Under the pieces are notes generated by a model. It ran no database searches and was not told where the DNA came from. It worked only from the letters and a program-made list of their open reading frames with translations. A DNA stretch of 64,000 nt from Halopseudomonas aestusnigri (lineage in GTDB: Bacteria; Pseudomonadota; Gammaproteobacteria; Pseudomonadales; Pseudomonadaceae), in the NCBI RefSeq assembly GCF_002197985.1, contig NZ_NBYK01000002.1, forward strand, positions 337,041 to 401,040. Reading direction: 5' to 3'. A program made the translations under genes and the position numbers. Below are positions 47,180-54,324 of this stretch, piece after piece (within the stretch, counting starts at the first letter, position 1; each line of letters opens with the position of its first letter).

Positions 47180-47788
47180 CTACTCCAGCAGCGATGCTCC
47201 CAGCTTGAGTGCTGTCTCGGTGACCGCTTCCACCGAATGCCGGTAGCCGCTTTCCATCCAGTACAGAGCAATATGAATCACCCCGCCAAGAATACCGGCC
47301 TGCAGCATCTCGTCGAAGTGCTGACCGGGCTGTGCCAGTGCGCGGGTCATATCCTGGCTACTGGCTCTGAGGGAGCGGTCTATGGCTTCGTCAACTGACG
47401 GGCTAATACCCCGAATGTCGACCAGTAACAGGCGTGCCTCCTGGGGATGATCCCGCAGATAGGTGAAGTACGCCTGCAGCATTGCCCGGCTGCGGGCCGA
47501 ACGGTCATCTCCGGCAGCTTCGGCTGCAGCCATATTCAGCTCGCGGACCTTGCGTGCGGTCTGTTCATAGCAGGCAATCAGCAACTCGTCACTGTGCCCG
47601 AAGGACTCGTAAAAATAGCGCTGGGTCAGTCCGGCGGCGTCACAAACCTGCTTGACGCCGGAGTGCCGGTATCCGTGTTCGCCGTAAATACGTGTTGCGG
47701 CGTCGATCAATTGCTGCCGGCGCTGCGCCCTGCGCTCTTCGGTTGAGGAGCCACGATAGCGGCGTTTGACTGAGGTAGCTGTATTCAT
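47180..47788 (-). CDS. TetR-family regulator
   Basis: A 202-residue TetR-type repressor. The N-terminal HTH (about 15-62) reads RRQQLIDAATRIYGEHGYRH, then SGVKQVCDAAGLTQRYFYESFGHSDELL; the C-terminal helical ligand domain is complete. The ATG at 47788 has no strong ribosome site; a TTG at 47818 would add ten residues. It is divergent from the monooxygenase operon, with a perfect palindrome in the gap, so it very likely represses that operon and itself, as EthR does ethA. Confidence 0.92.
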   Translation of the reverse strand: MNTATSVKRRYRGSSTEERRAQRRQQLIDAATRIYGEHGYRHSGVKQVCDAAGLTQRYFYESFGHSDELLIACYEQTARKVRELNMAAAEAAGDDRSARSRAMLQAYFTYLRDHPQEARLLLVDIRGISPSVDEAIDRSLRASSQDMTRALAQPGQHFDEMLQAGILGGVIHIALYWMESGYRHSVEAVTETALKLGASLLE

Positions 47789-47811
47789 TCGGTGAATTCT
47801 GACAACGGGGA

Positions 47812-47840
47812 TTGCCAAAGAGTATATGACAATCTAGATT
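47812..47840 (+). promoter_or_regulatory. Candidate promoter of the monooxygenase operon
   Basis: TTGCCA, 17 bases, TAGATT. The -10 element lies inside the 18-bp palindrome. On the other strand TATACT (47826-47821) could be the -10 of the TetR gene. Confidence 0.55.
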
Positions 47841-47844
47841 GTCA
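47827..47844. promoter_or_regulatory. Perfect 18-bp palindrome, probable TetR operator
   Basis: TGACAATCTAGATTGTCA is a complete palindrome in the 83-base gap between the divergent TetR and monooxygenase genes. It overlaps the predicted -10 of the operon, the usual place for a TetR operator. Confidence 0.8.
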
Positions 47845-47871
47845 CCACTACCCACGTGACGGGATACCACA

Positions 47872-49344
47872 ATGACACAAGAACAATATGCATTTGAACC
47901 TGTACCACTGGATGTTCTTATCATCGGCGCAGGCCTGTCGGGCATCGGCGCCGCACATGCACTGAGCAGTCAATGCCCCGACAAGCGCTATCTGATACTG
48001 GAGCGCCGCGCGGCGATCGGCGGAACCTGGGATCTGTTCCGCTACCCTGGCATCCGCTCCGATTCGGACATGTATACCCTCAGCTACAGTTACAAGCCGT
48101 GGGCCAACCGCAAGTCCATTGCCGACGGCGCGGACATCAAGCGCTATATCGAGGAAATTGCCGAAGACTCGGGCGCCATTCATAACATCCGCTTCCAGCG
48201 TCGCGTGGTATCCGCCAACTGGTCCAGCGAACATGGGCGGTGGGATGTGGTTGCGTTGCTTACCGACGCAGAGGGTAATGAGCAAGAGGAGCATTACCAG
48301 GCACGTTTCCTGTTCTCTTGCTCCGGCTATTACAGCTACGACGAAGGCTACCGCCCCGCATTTCCAAACGAAGAGGCATTCAAGGGGCAGATCATTCATC
48401 CGCAGTTCTGGCCTGAAGACCTTGATTACACTGGCAAGCGCGTCGTTGTCATCGGCAGCGGTGCAACGGCAGTTACTCTGGTTCCCTCGATGACGGCGAA
48501 GGCTGCCCACGTAACCATGCTGCAGCGCACTCCCAGTTATGTGGTTGCCCGGCCGCAGCGTGACGGCGTTGCTCACACGCTGCAGAAATGGCTGCCACTG
48601 CAGGCAGCCCATTCGCTGACCCGCTGGAAAAACGTCTTCCTGACCCAGTTCTTCTATCGTATCGCCCGCAGCCGACCGGAGCAGTTCAAGGAACGTGTAC
48701 TGCACATGGTCAAGACGCAGGTCGGCGATGTTGACATGAAGCACTTCACCCCGGATTACAAACCATGGGACCAGCGCCTCTGCGCAGTACCCGATGGCGA
48801 CCTGTTCCGCGACGTGCGCGCCGGTCGCGCCAGCGTCGTGACCGATACCATCGACAGCTTCACCGAGAATGGCATCCGCCTGAGTTCTGGTGAAGAGCTG
48901 GAGGCCGACATCATCGTGACTGCGACCGGGCTCAAGGTGAACGCCCTTGGCGATGTGACTGTGTGTGTTGACGGGCAGCCGATGCGCTTCAATGAACGCA
49001 TGTCCTACAAGGGCATGATGCTCAGTGACGTACCCAATATGATAGTGACCTTTGGCTACACCAATGCTTCCTGGACGCTGAAAGCCGAGCTGACTGCCAA
49101 CTACGCCTGCCGCCTGCTGCGCTATATGGACAAGCACCACTACCGTACCGCCGTTGTCCGCCGCGACCCGTCGGTGCAGGAGCAACCCTTCCTGGACTTC
49201 ACTTCCGGTTACGTTCAGCGCGCTGCCAATGTGCTGCCCAAACAGGGGGATCGTGCGCCCTGGCAGGTGCATCAGAGCTACCTGAAAGACAAGCTGACCA
49301 TTCAGTACGGCCGTATCGACGACGGCGTGATGCAGTTTCAATAA
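47872..49344 (+). CDS. Flavin-containing Baeyer-Villiger-type monooxygenase
   Basis: A 490-residue enzyme, the length of mycobacterial EthA (489). FAD-binding GAGLSGIGAAHAL (near 19), NADPH-binding VVVIGSGATAVTLVP (near 187) and the type I Baeyer-Villiger fingerprint FKGQIIHPQFWP (near 168, pattern FxGxxxHxxxW) are all present. Such enzymes insert oxygen next to a ketone to give an ester, or oxidise S or N. The next two genes, a dehydrogenase and a hydrolase, suit alcohol to ketone to ester to acid plus alcohol. The natural substrate is not predictable. Confidence 0.9.
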   Translation: MTQEQYAFEPVPLDVLIIGAGLSGIGAAHALSSQCPDKRYLILERRAAIGGTWDLFRYPGIRSDSDMYTLSYSYKPWANRKSIADGADIKRYIEEIAEDSGAIHNIRFQRRVVSANWSSEHGRWDVVALLTDAEGNEQEEHYQARFLFSCSGYYSYDEGYRPAFPNEEAFKGQIIHPQFWPEDLDYTGKRVVVIGSGATAVTLVPSMTAKAAHVTMLQRTPSYVVARPQRDGVAHTLQKWLPLQAAHSLTRWKNVFLTQFFYRIARSRPEQFKERVLHMVKTQVGDVDMKHFTPDYKPWDQRLCAVPDGDLFRDVRAGRASVVTDTIDSFTENGIRLSSGEELEADIIVTATGLKVNALGDVTVCVDGQPMRFNERMSYKGMMLSDVPNMIVTFGYTNASWTLKAELTANYACRLLRYMDKHHYRTAVVRRDPSVQEQPFLDFTSGYVQRAANVLPKQGDRAPWQVHQSYLKDKLTIQYGRIDDGVMQFQ

Positions 49345-49361
49345 CAAGGAAAACAGACAAC

Positions 49362-50177
49362 ATGCAGATCAAGGATTGTGTAGCAGTACTGACAGGCGCC
49401 GGCAGCGGTATCGGCCGGGCTCTGGCAGTGGCGCTGGCCCGTAGTGGTTGCCATCTGGCACTCGTGGACCTCAACCCCGATTCGCTGGCGGAAACCGCGA
49501 CACAGGCTCGGGCGCTTGGTGCCAGGGTCAGCGAGCATCCGACAGATGTATCGGACCGGTCAGCCGTTGCCGCATTACCGTCAGCGGTCGTTGCAGAGCA
49601 TGGCAGTGTTGATCTGCTGATCAATAACGCCGGCGTCGCCCTGGGCGGCACCTTCGATCAGGTCAGCGAGGAGAACTTCGACTGGCTGATGTCGATCAAT
49701 TTTGACGCGGTAGTAACCCTGTGCCGGGCATTTCTGCCGCTGCTCCGACAGCGGCCTGAGGCACGTATCGTGAATATCTCCAGCCTGTTCGGGCTCATTA
49801 CCCCCGCCGGCCAGACCGCGTACTGTGCGAGCAAGTTTGCGGTACGCGGATTCTCCAACGCCTTGAGACTGGAGCTGACCAACACCAATGTTGGCGTCAC
49901 CGTGGTGCACCCGGGAGGCGTCGCCACTGCTATCGCGACCAGTGCCCGCTCTCCTGACAGTGAAAGTGACGCAGAGAAGCAGAGGAAACTGGCGCGTGCC
50001 AACCGACTGCTGCGCATGCCACCGCCCAAGGCGGCACAAATTATCCTCAGGGGCATCGAGCGCAACAAGCCACGGGTTATTGTTGGCAACGACGCCCGCA
50101 TCCTGTCATGGCTGGAGCGTCTTATGCCGGTCAACTACTGGCGCCTGCTGCCAGGGCTGGCCGACAGCGACGCGTGA
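49362..50177 (+). CDS. Short-chain dehydrogenase/reductase
   Basis: A 271-residue classical SDR. NAD(P)-binding TGAGSGIGRALAVAL, NNAGVALGG, the catalytic Ser in NISSLFG and YCASKFA (Tyr and Lys) are intact. AAGGAAA precedes the ATG, 17 bases after the monooxygenase stop. It probably oxidises the alcohol precursor of the monooxygenase's ketone, by analogy with the mymA-lipR-sadH operon of Mycobacterium. Confidence 0.92.
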   Translation: MQIKDCVAVLTGAGSGIGRALAVALARSGCHLALVDLNPDSLAETATQARALGARVSEHPTDVSDRSAVAALPSAVVAEHGSVDLLINNAGVALGGTFDQVSEENFDWLMSINFDAVVTLCRAFLPLLRQRPEARIVNISSLFGLITPAGQTAYCASKFAVRGFSNALRLELTNTNVGVTVVHPGGVATAIATSARSPDSESDAEKQRKLARANRLLRMPPPKAAQIILRGIERNKPRVIVGNDARILSWLERLMPVNYWRLLPGLADSDA

Positions 50178-50199
50178 CGGATCATACGAGGAGATCAAC

Positions 50200-51153
50200 G
50201 TGAATTATCTGTTCAGTATTGTGCTGATCGTGCTGTTGCTGGGGATTGCCGGGTTGTACCTCTACACCCTGTTCATTGCCAAGCGCGTAGAGCTGGGGCT
50301 GCCACCAGAAGGCAGTTTCATTACCGTGATGGGCAATCGGATCCATTACATCGAGCAAGGCAGCGGTCCCGATTCCATTTTGCTGATCCACGGGCTCAGC
50401 GGCGTGGCGCAAAACTTCGGTTATGGGGTCATCAGCGAGCTGGCCAAAACGCACCGGGTGATCGCCATTGACCGTCCGGGTAGTGGCTATTCGATCCGCC
50501 CTGCCCGCTCGTCCGCCTCGCTTGCGGTGCAGGCCGATGTGGTAGCCGGGGTTATCGATGCGCTGCATCTGGGCAAGCCCTTGCTGGTCGGTCACTCGCT
50601 GGGAGGTGCTGTTTCGCTGGCAACGGCGCTGCGTCATCCCGACAAGGTAAGTGGTCTGGCGCTGGTCGCACCGCTGACCCACATGCCAAGCAAGGTTTCG
50701 GCTGCCTTTGCGGCGTTTTCGATACGCCAGCCCTGGCTGCGCGCGCTGGTCGGCTGGACGCTTGCGGTGCCCTTGTCCATCCGCAAACGCGAGCAGGTTA
50801 TGGATATTGTGTTCGGTCCCGAAGCCGTTCCTGCGGACTTCCCGATCCGCGGTGGCGGCCTGCTCGGCCTGCGTCCCAGCCACTTCATCGCAGCCTCGAG
50901 CGATATGAACGCGCTGGAAAGTGTGATGCCGCTGATGCAGATGCGCTATGACGATCTACATCTTCCCATCGGGGTGCTGTACGGCCGTCACGACCGCATT
51001 CTTGATCCGCAGGAACAGGGGCAGGCTCTGGCCGACCGGTTGTCGATCGTGGAGCTGGAGCTAATCGACGGTGGGCACATGCTGCCAATCACCCAGCCCG
51101 ACACGACGATCGATTTCATTCGTCGCCAACTTCAGCGTCAGCAGGCCGCCTGA
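50200..51153 (+). CDS. Membrane-anchored alpha/beta hydrolase
   Basis: A 317-residue alpha/beta hydrolase with an N-terminal transmembrane helix (about 3-22). The triad is Ser in GHSLGG (near 131), Asp in YGRHDRIL (near 262) and His in DGGHMLP (near 289). It starts at GTG 50200 with GAGGAG seven bases upstream, 22 bases after the SDR stop. It is the likely esterase that opens the monooxygenase product; it probably faces the cytoplasm or periplasm beside the inner membrane. Confidence 0.9.
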   Translation: MNYLFSIVLIVLLLGIAGLYLYTLFIAKRVELGLPPEGSFITVMGNRIHYIEQGSGPDSILLIHGLSGVAQNFGYGVISELAKTHRVIAIDRPGSGYSIRPARSSASLAVQADVVAGVIDALHLGKPLLVGHSLGGAVSLATALRHPDKVSGLALVAPLTHMPSKVSAAFAAFSIRQPWLRALVGWTLAVPLSIRKREQVMDIVFGPEAVPADFPIRGGGLLGLRPSHFIAASSDMNALESVMPLMQMRYDDLHLPIGVLYGRHDRILDPQEQGQALADRLSIVELELIDGGHMLPITQPDTTIDFIRRQLQRQQAA

Positions 51154-51275
51154 CGTTTTCCAGCAAGCGGCGCCGTTCTGGCGCCGTGATCCAGGTCACA
51201 GCCTCCAGGTTCATTCTGAACCCCTCGCACCTCCCTCGGTCACAGCCAATGTGTTTACTGAAGGAGGAACCACCG

Positions 51276-51494
51276 ATGAAACACTGGAAAGTGCTTACCC
51301 TTGGCCTGCTGGGCCTGTTCATTCTTGCCGGTTGCGGTAATGACTATCTGGTTCGCACTACTGATGGCCAGATCATGGAAGCTGAAGACAAGCCGGAGAT
51401 TGACGACGAAACCGGCATGATCGAATTTGAAGATGCGACCGATCGCGATCGGCAGATGCAGCAGCAGGATGTCGAGGAGATCATCGAGCGCTGA
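51276..51494 (+). CDS. YgdI/YgdR-type small lipoprotein
   Basis: A 72-residue lipoprotein with lipobox ILAGC and the family core DYLVRTTDGQIMEAEDKPEID followed by TGMIEFED. AAGGAGG lies before the ATG at 51276. YgdI/YgdR proteins are outer-membrane-bound SH3-like lipoproteins without a firm role. Acidic C-terminal half. Confidence 0.9.
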   Translation: MKHWKVLTLGLLGLFILAGCGNDYLVRTTDGQIMEAEDKPEIDDETGMIEFEDATDRDRQMQQQDVEEIIER

Positions 51495-51833
51495 GTCACG
51501 ATGGTGATCGCGCTAAATAGCTCCACCAAGCCCTCCAGTCAGAATCGTCGCCGACTGGAGGGTCGACGTGGTCAAGCTGATGCAATCCCCCCCCAGACCA
51601 AGGGCTCCCGGCACCCTGCCGAGCTGCTCCAGCACCTGCCCTTTGATCCACGGGAACAGGCCACAGCACATTGCCCGGCCAACTCTGTCGCGGTAGTGAA
51701 GCTGCCGCCAAGCAGCCCGTCGGCTATAGCAGGTTGAGATCAACGCAAGGCTGGCAGCCTAACTTTCGGGCGGATAAACTACGCGGTTTCCAACGACAGG
51801 CAGTTACTGCCAACGTTTTCCGTGAGGTCCCTG
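51495..51833. other. Intergenic region before rimO
   Basis: A 339-base gap between the YgdR-type lipoprotein and rimO. It holds the hairpin at 51531-51562; no gene is supported. The rimO promoter should be in the second half. Confidence 0.5.
51531..51562. repeat. 10-bp perfect inverted repeat
   Basis: CCCTCCAGTC and GACTGGAGGG with a 12-base loop, 37 bases after the lipoprotein stop. There is no T-run, so it is only a weak terminator candidate. Confidence 0.6.
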
Positions 51834-53165
51834 ATGTCCACCCCGTCCAACGCCCCCAAAGTTGGCTTTGTTTCACTCGGCTGCCCGAAGGCATTGGTCG
51901 ATTCCGAGCGCATTCTGACCCAGCTGCGCACCGAAGGTTATCAGGTGGTCCCCACCTACGAAGACGCTGATGTGGTGGTGGTCAACACCTGCGGTTTTAT
52001 CGATACCGCCAAGGCCGAATCGCTGGACGCTATTGGCGAGGCCATCGCCGAGAACGGTCGCGTTATCGTCACCGGTTGCATGGGCGTCGAAGAAAGCGCG
52101 ATCCGTGACGTGCACCCGAGTGTGCTCGCCGTCACCGGTCCTCAGCAGTATGAGCAGGTAGTCAATGCGGTGCATGAAGTCGTGCCACCGAAACAGGATC
52201 ACAATCCGCTGATCGACCTGGTACCGCCACAGGGCGTCAAGCTGACTCCCCGCCATTATGCCTACCTGAAGATTTCCGAGGGCTGCAACCACAGCTGCAG
52301 CTTCTGCATCATCCCATCCATGCGCGGCAAGCTGGTCAGCCGTCCGGTGGGTGAAGTGCTGAGCGAAGCCGAGCGTCTGGCCAAAGCCGGTGTCAAGGAG
52401 GTGCTGGTCATCTCCCAGGACACCAGCGCCTATGGTGTCGACATCAAGTACCGCACCGGCTTCTGGAACGGTCGCCCGGTCAAGTCGCGCATGACCGAAA
52501 TGTGCGAAGCGCTCAGTGAACTGGGTATCTGGGTGCGTCTGCACTACGTCTACCCGTACCCGCACGTGGATGAGCTGATCCCGCTGATGGCCGAGGGCAA
52601 GATCCTGCCGTATCTGGACATCCCGTTCCAGCACGCCAGCCCGACCGTACTCAAGGCCATGAAGCGCCCGGCATTTGAAGACAAGACCCTCGCGCGGATC
52701 AAGAAATGGCGCGAGATCTGCCCCGAGCTCACTATCCGCTCAACCTTTATCGTTGGCTTCCCGGGCGAAACCGAGGAAGACTTCCAGTACCTGCTGGACT
52801 GGCTGACCGAAGCGCAGCTCGATCGCGTTGGCTGCTTCAAGTACTCCCCGGTCGAAGGCGCGCCGGCCAATGATCTGGGGCTGGAAGCGATTCCGGAGGA
52901 TGTGCAGCAGGATCGCTGGGAGCGTTTCATGGCGCACCAGCAGGCGATCTCCTCTGCACGCTTGCAGCAGAAGATCGGCAAGACCATACAGGTCATCATC
53001 GATGAAGTTGACGACGAAGGCCCTATCGGCCGCTCGATGGCCGATGCGCCGGAGATCGACGGTAACGTGTACCTGGACACCGACGAAGACCTCAAGCCGG
53101 GCGATATCGTCAGCGTTGTAGTCACCGACGCCGACGAGTATGACCTCTGGGCGCAGCTGGCCTGA
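51834..53165 (+). CDS. rimO: Ribosomal protein S12 methylthiotransferase RimO
   Basis: A 443-residue radical-SAM methylthiotransferase. The N-terminal MTTase domain starts [19 protein letters not shown] with cluster-binding Cys; the radical-SAM motif is [12 protein letters not shown] (near 147); a TRAM domain ends it. It methylthiolates an Asp of ribosomal protein S12. The ATG at 51834 follows TGAGGT; a GTG at 51822 would add four residues. Confidence 0.95.
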   Translation: MSTPSNAPKVGFVSLGCPKALVDSERILTQLRTEGYQVVPTYEDADVVVVNTCGFIDTAKAESLDAIGEAIAENGRVIVTGCMGVEESAIRDVHPSVLAVTGPQQYEQVVNAVHEVVPPKQDHNPLIDLVPPQGVKLTPRHYAYLKISEGCNHSCSFCIIPSMRGKLVSRPVGEVLSEAERLAKAGVKEVLVISQDTSAYGVDIKYRTGFWNGRPVKSRMTEMCEALSELGIWVRLHYVYPYPHVDELIPLMAEGKILPYLDIPFQHASPTVLKAMKRPAFEDKTLARIKKWREICPELTIRSTFIVGFPGETEEDFQYLLDWLTEAQLDRVGCFKYSPVEGAPANDLGLEAIPEDVQQDRWERFMAHQQAISSARLQQKIGKTIQVIIDEVDDEGPIGRSMADAPEIDGNVYLDTDEDLKPGDIVSVVVTDADEYDLWAQLA

Positions 53166-53174
53166 AGGATCACT

Positions 53175-53211
53175 TACGCCGCAGGCCTGCTTTGCACCTG
53201 CCTGCGGCGTA
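53175..53211. terminator. 12-bp hairpin between rimO and the convergent ATPase
   Basis: TACGCCGCAGGC and GCCTGCGGCGTA pair perfectly around a 13-base loop in a 59-base convergent gap. No T-run, so it may stop both transcripts only partly or protect 3' ends. Confidence 0.55.
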
Positions 53212-53224
53212 GTGGCCCAATATA

Positions 53225-54313
53225 TTACGCGAGCAGCTGGCGGTGCCGGTACAGTTGCTGCCAATGTTCGCCGGGTTTGCTGCTTACCTCGGTATCGAAG
53301 TAGTGGCCGACCCGACGCCGATCCTGCGGGTTGTCTTTCAGCGCCGCACCGATCATGAAGTGCAACAGGTCTTCCGGCGCCATCTTGCCGTCCCGGTAGT
53401 ACCAGGCGTAGACCATCAGCGCATGCGCTACCGCTACCGCTTCTGCCGTTGACATGACCGCCGCCGCAAGCCGGTCGGTACTGCGCCCGCTCAGCGTCTG
53501 ACCACTGCGCAGTTCATGAAAGATGGTAACCAGCATCTCCACAATGGAATGGTCAGGTGCCATATCTACACCCGACTGGCGCGCCAGCATGGTTGCCTCG
53601 CGCAGCACGATATCCATTTCTGCGTCGATATCGTCAATCGGCTCAATGGTTTCAAAGTTCAGCCGGCGCTTGAGCGCCGCACTCATATCAAACAGGCCAC
53701 GGTCCAGCGAGTTTGAAGTTGCAATGACGTTAAACCCTTCCCGGGCATAGAGCACGCCATCCTCGCCCTGCAGTTCAGGAATCTGCAGCTGACGTTCGGA
53801 CAGAATCGACAGCAGTGCATCCTGAACCAGCTGCGGGCAGCGGGCCAGCTCCTCGAAGCGAACCAGCTTGCCCTGCTCCATACCGATAAACAGCGGGCCG
53901 GGAATCAGCGCCTCGCGACACGGCCCGAGCTTGTCCAGCAAGCTGGTATTCCAGTCGTAGATCAGTTGTCGATAGTGGGAAATGGTGCCGCCCTGAATGG
54001 TCAGCCGTGATTGGCCAGAGACACCGCAGGCGATCAGCTCCGACAGCCAGGACTTGGCGGTACCCGGCTCACCGATCAGCATGGCGCCCCGGTTGGTGGC
54101 CAGTGATACGATTACCCGACTGACCATCTCGCGCGGCGCAACAAACTTGCGCTCGATACCCAGTGCCTCGTTGCCGAGCACAAAGTGCTCGATGGCGGTT
54201 GGCGACAGCAGCCAGCCTGGTGGGACCGGCCCGTGATCCTCCTGCTGCAGCATGACCAATTGATCGTGAAAGCGGTCTTCGGCGGCCGGCCGCTGGATAG
54301 CCTTGTCTTTCAT
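53225..54313 (-). CDS. MoxR/YehL-like AAA ATPase
   Basis: A 362-residue AAA ATPase. Walker A is GEPGTAKSWLSE (near 81); the Walker B region is VRFEELARCPQLVQDALLSI, with Glu-Glu in place of the usual Asp-Glu; sensor 1 is in VIATSNSLDRG. It resembles the YehL-type MoxR proteins that elsewhere sit with VWA- and SWIM-domain partners. None of these is here; it is instead downstream of the methyltransferase-GspE fusion with 11 bases between, so the two are probably one operon. The ATG at 54313 has GAGGAG seven bases upstream. Role unknown; MoxR proteins help assemble complexes. Confidence 0.8.
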   Translation of the reverse strand: MKDKAIQRPAAEDRFHDQLVMLQQEDHGPVPPGWLLSPTAIEHFVLGNEALGIERKFVAPREMVSRVIVSLATNRGAMLIGEPGTAKSWLSELIACGVSGQSRLTIQGGTISHYRQLIYDWNTSLLDKLGPCREALIPGPLFIGMEQGKLVRFEELARCPQLVQDALLSILSERQLQIPELQGEDGVLYAREGFNVIATSNSLDRGLFDMSAALKRRLNFETIEPIDDIDAEMDIVLREATMLARQSGVDMAPDHSIVEMLVTIFHELRSGQTLSGRSTDRLAAAVMSTAEAVAVAHALMVYAWYYRDGKMAPEDLLHFMIGAALKDNPQDRRRVGHYFDTEVSSKPGEHWQQLYRHRQLLA

Positions 54314-54324
54314 GTCCATTCTCC

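Noticed and set aside
46893-47246. 117-residue open frame after acnB
   Set aside because: It begins inside the terminator region, overlaps the TetR gene, and has no ribosome site or family resemblance.
47848-49347. Open frame of about 499 residues opposite the monooxygenase
   Set aside because: It matches the monooxygenase length exactly on the other strand and shows no motif.
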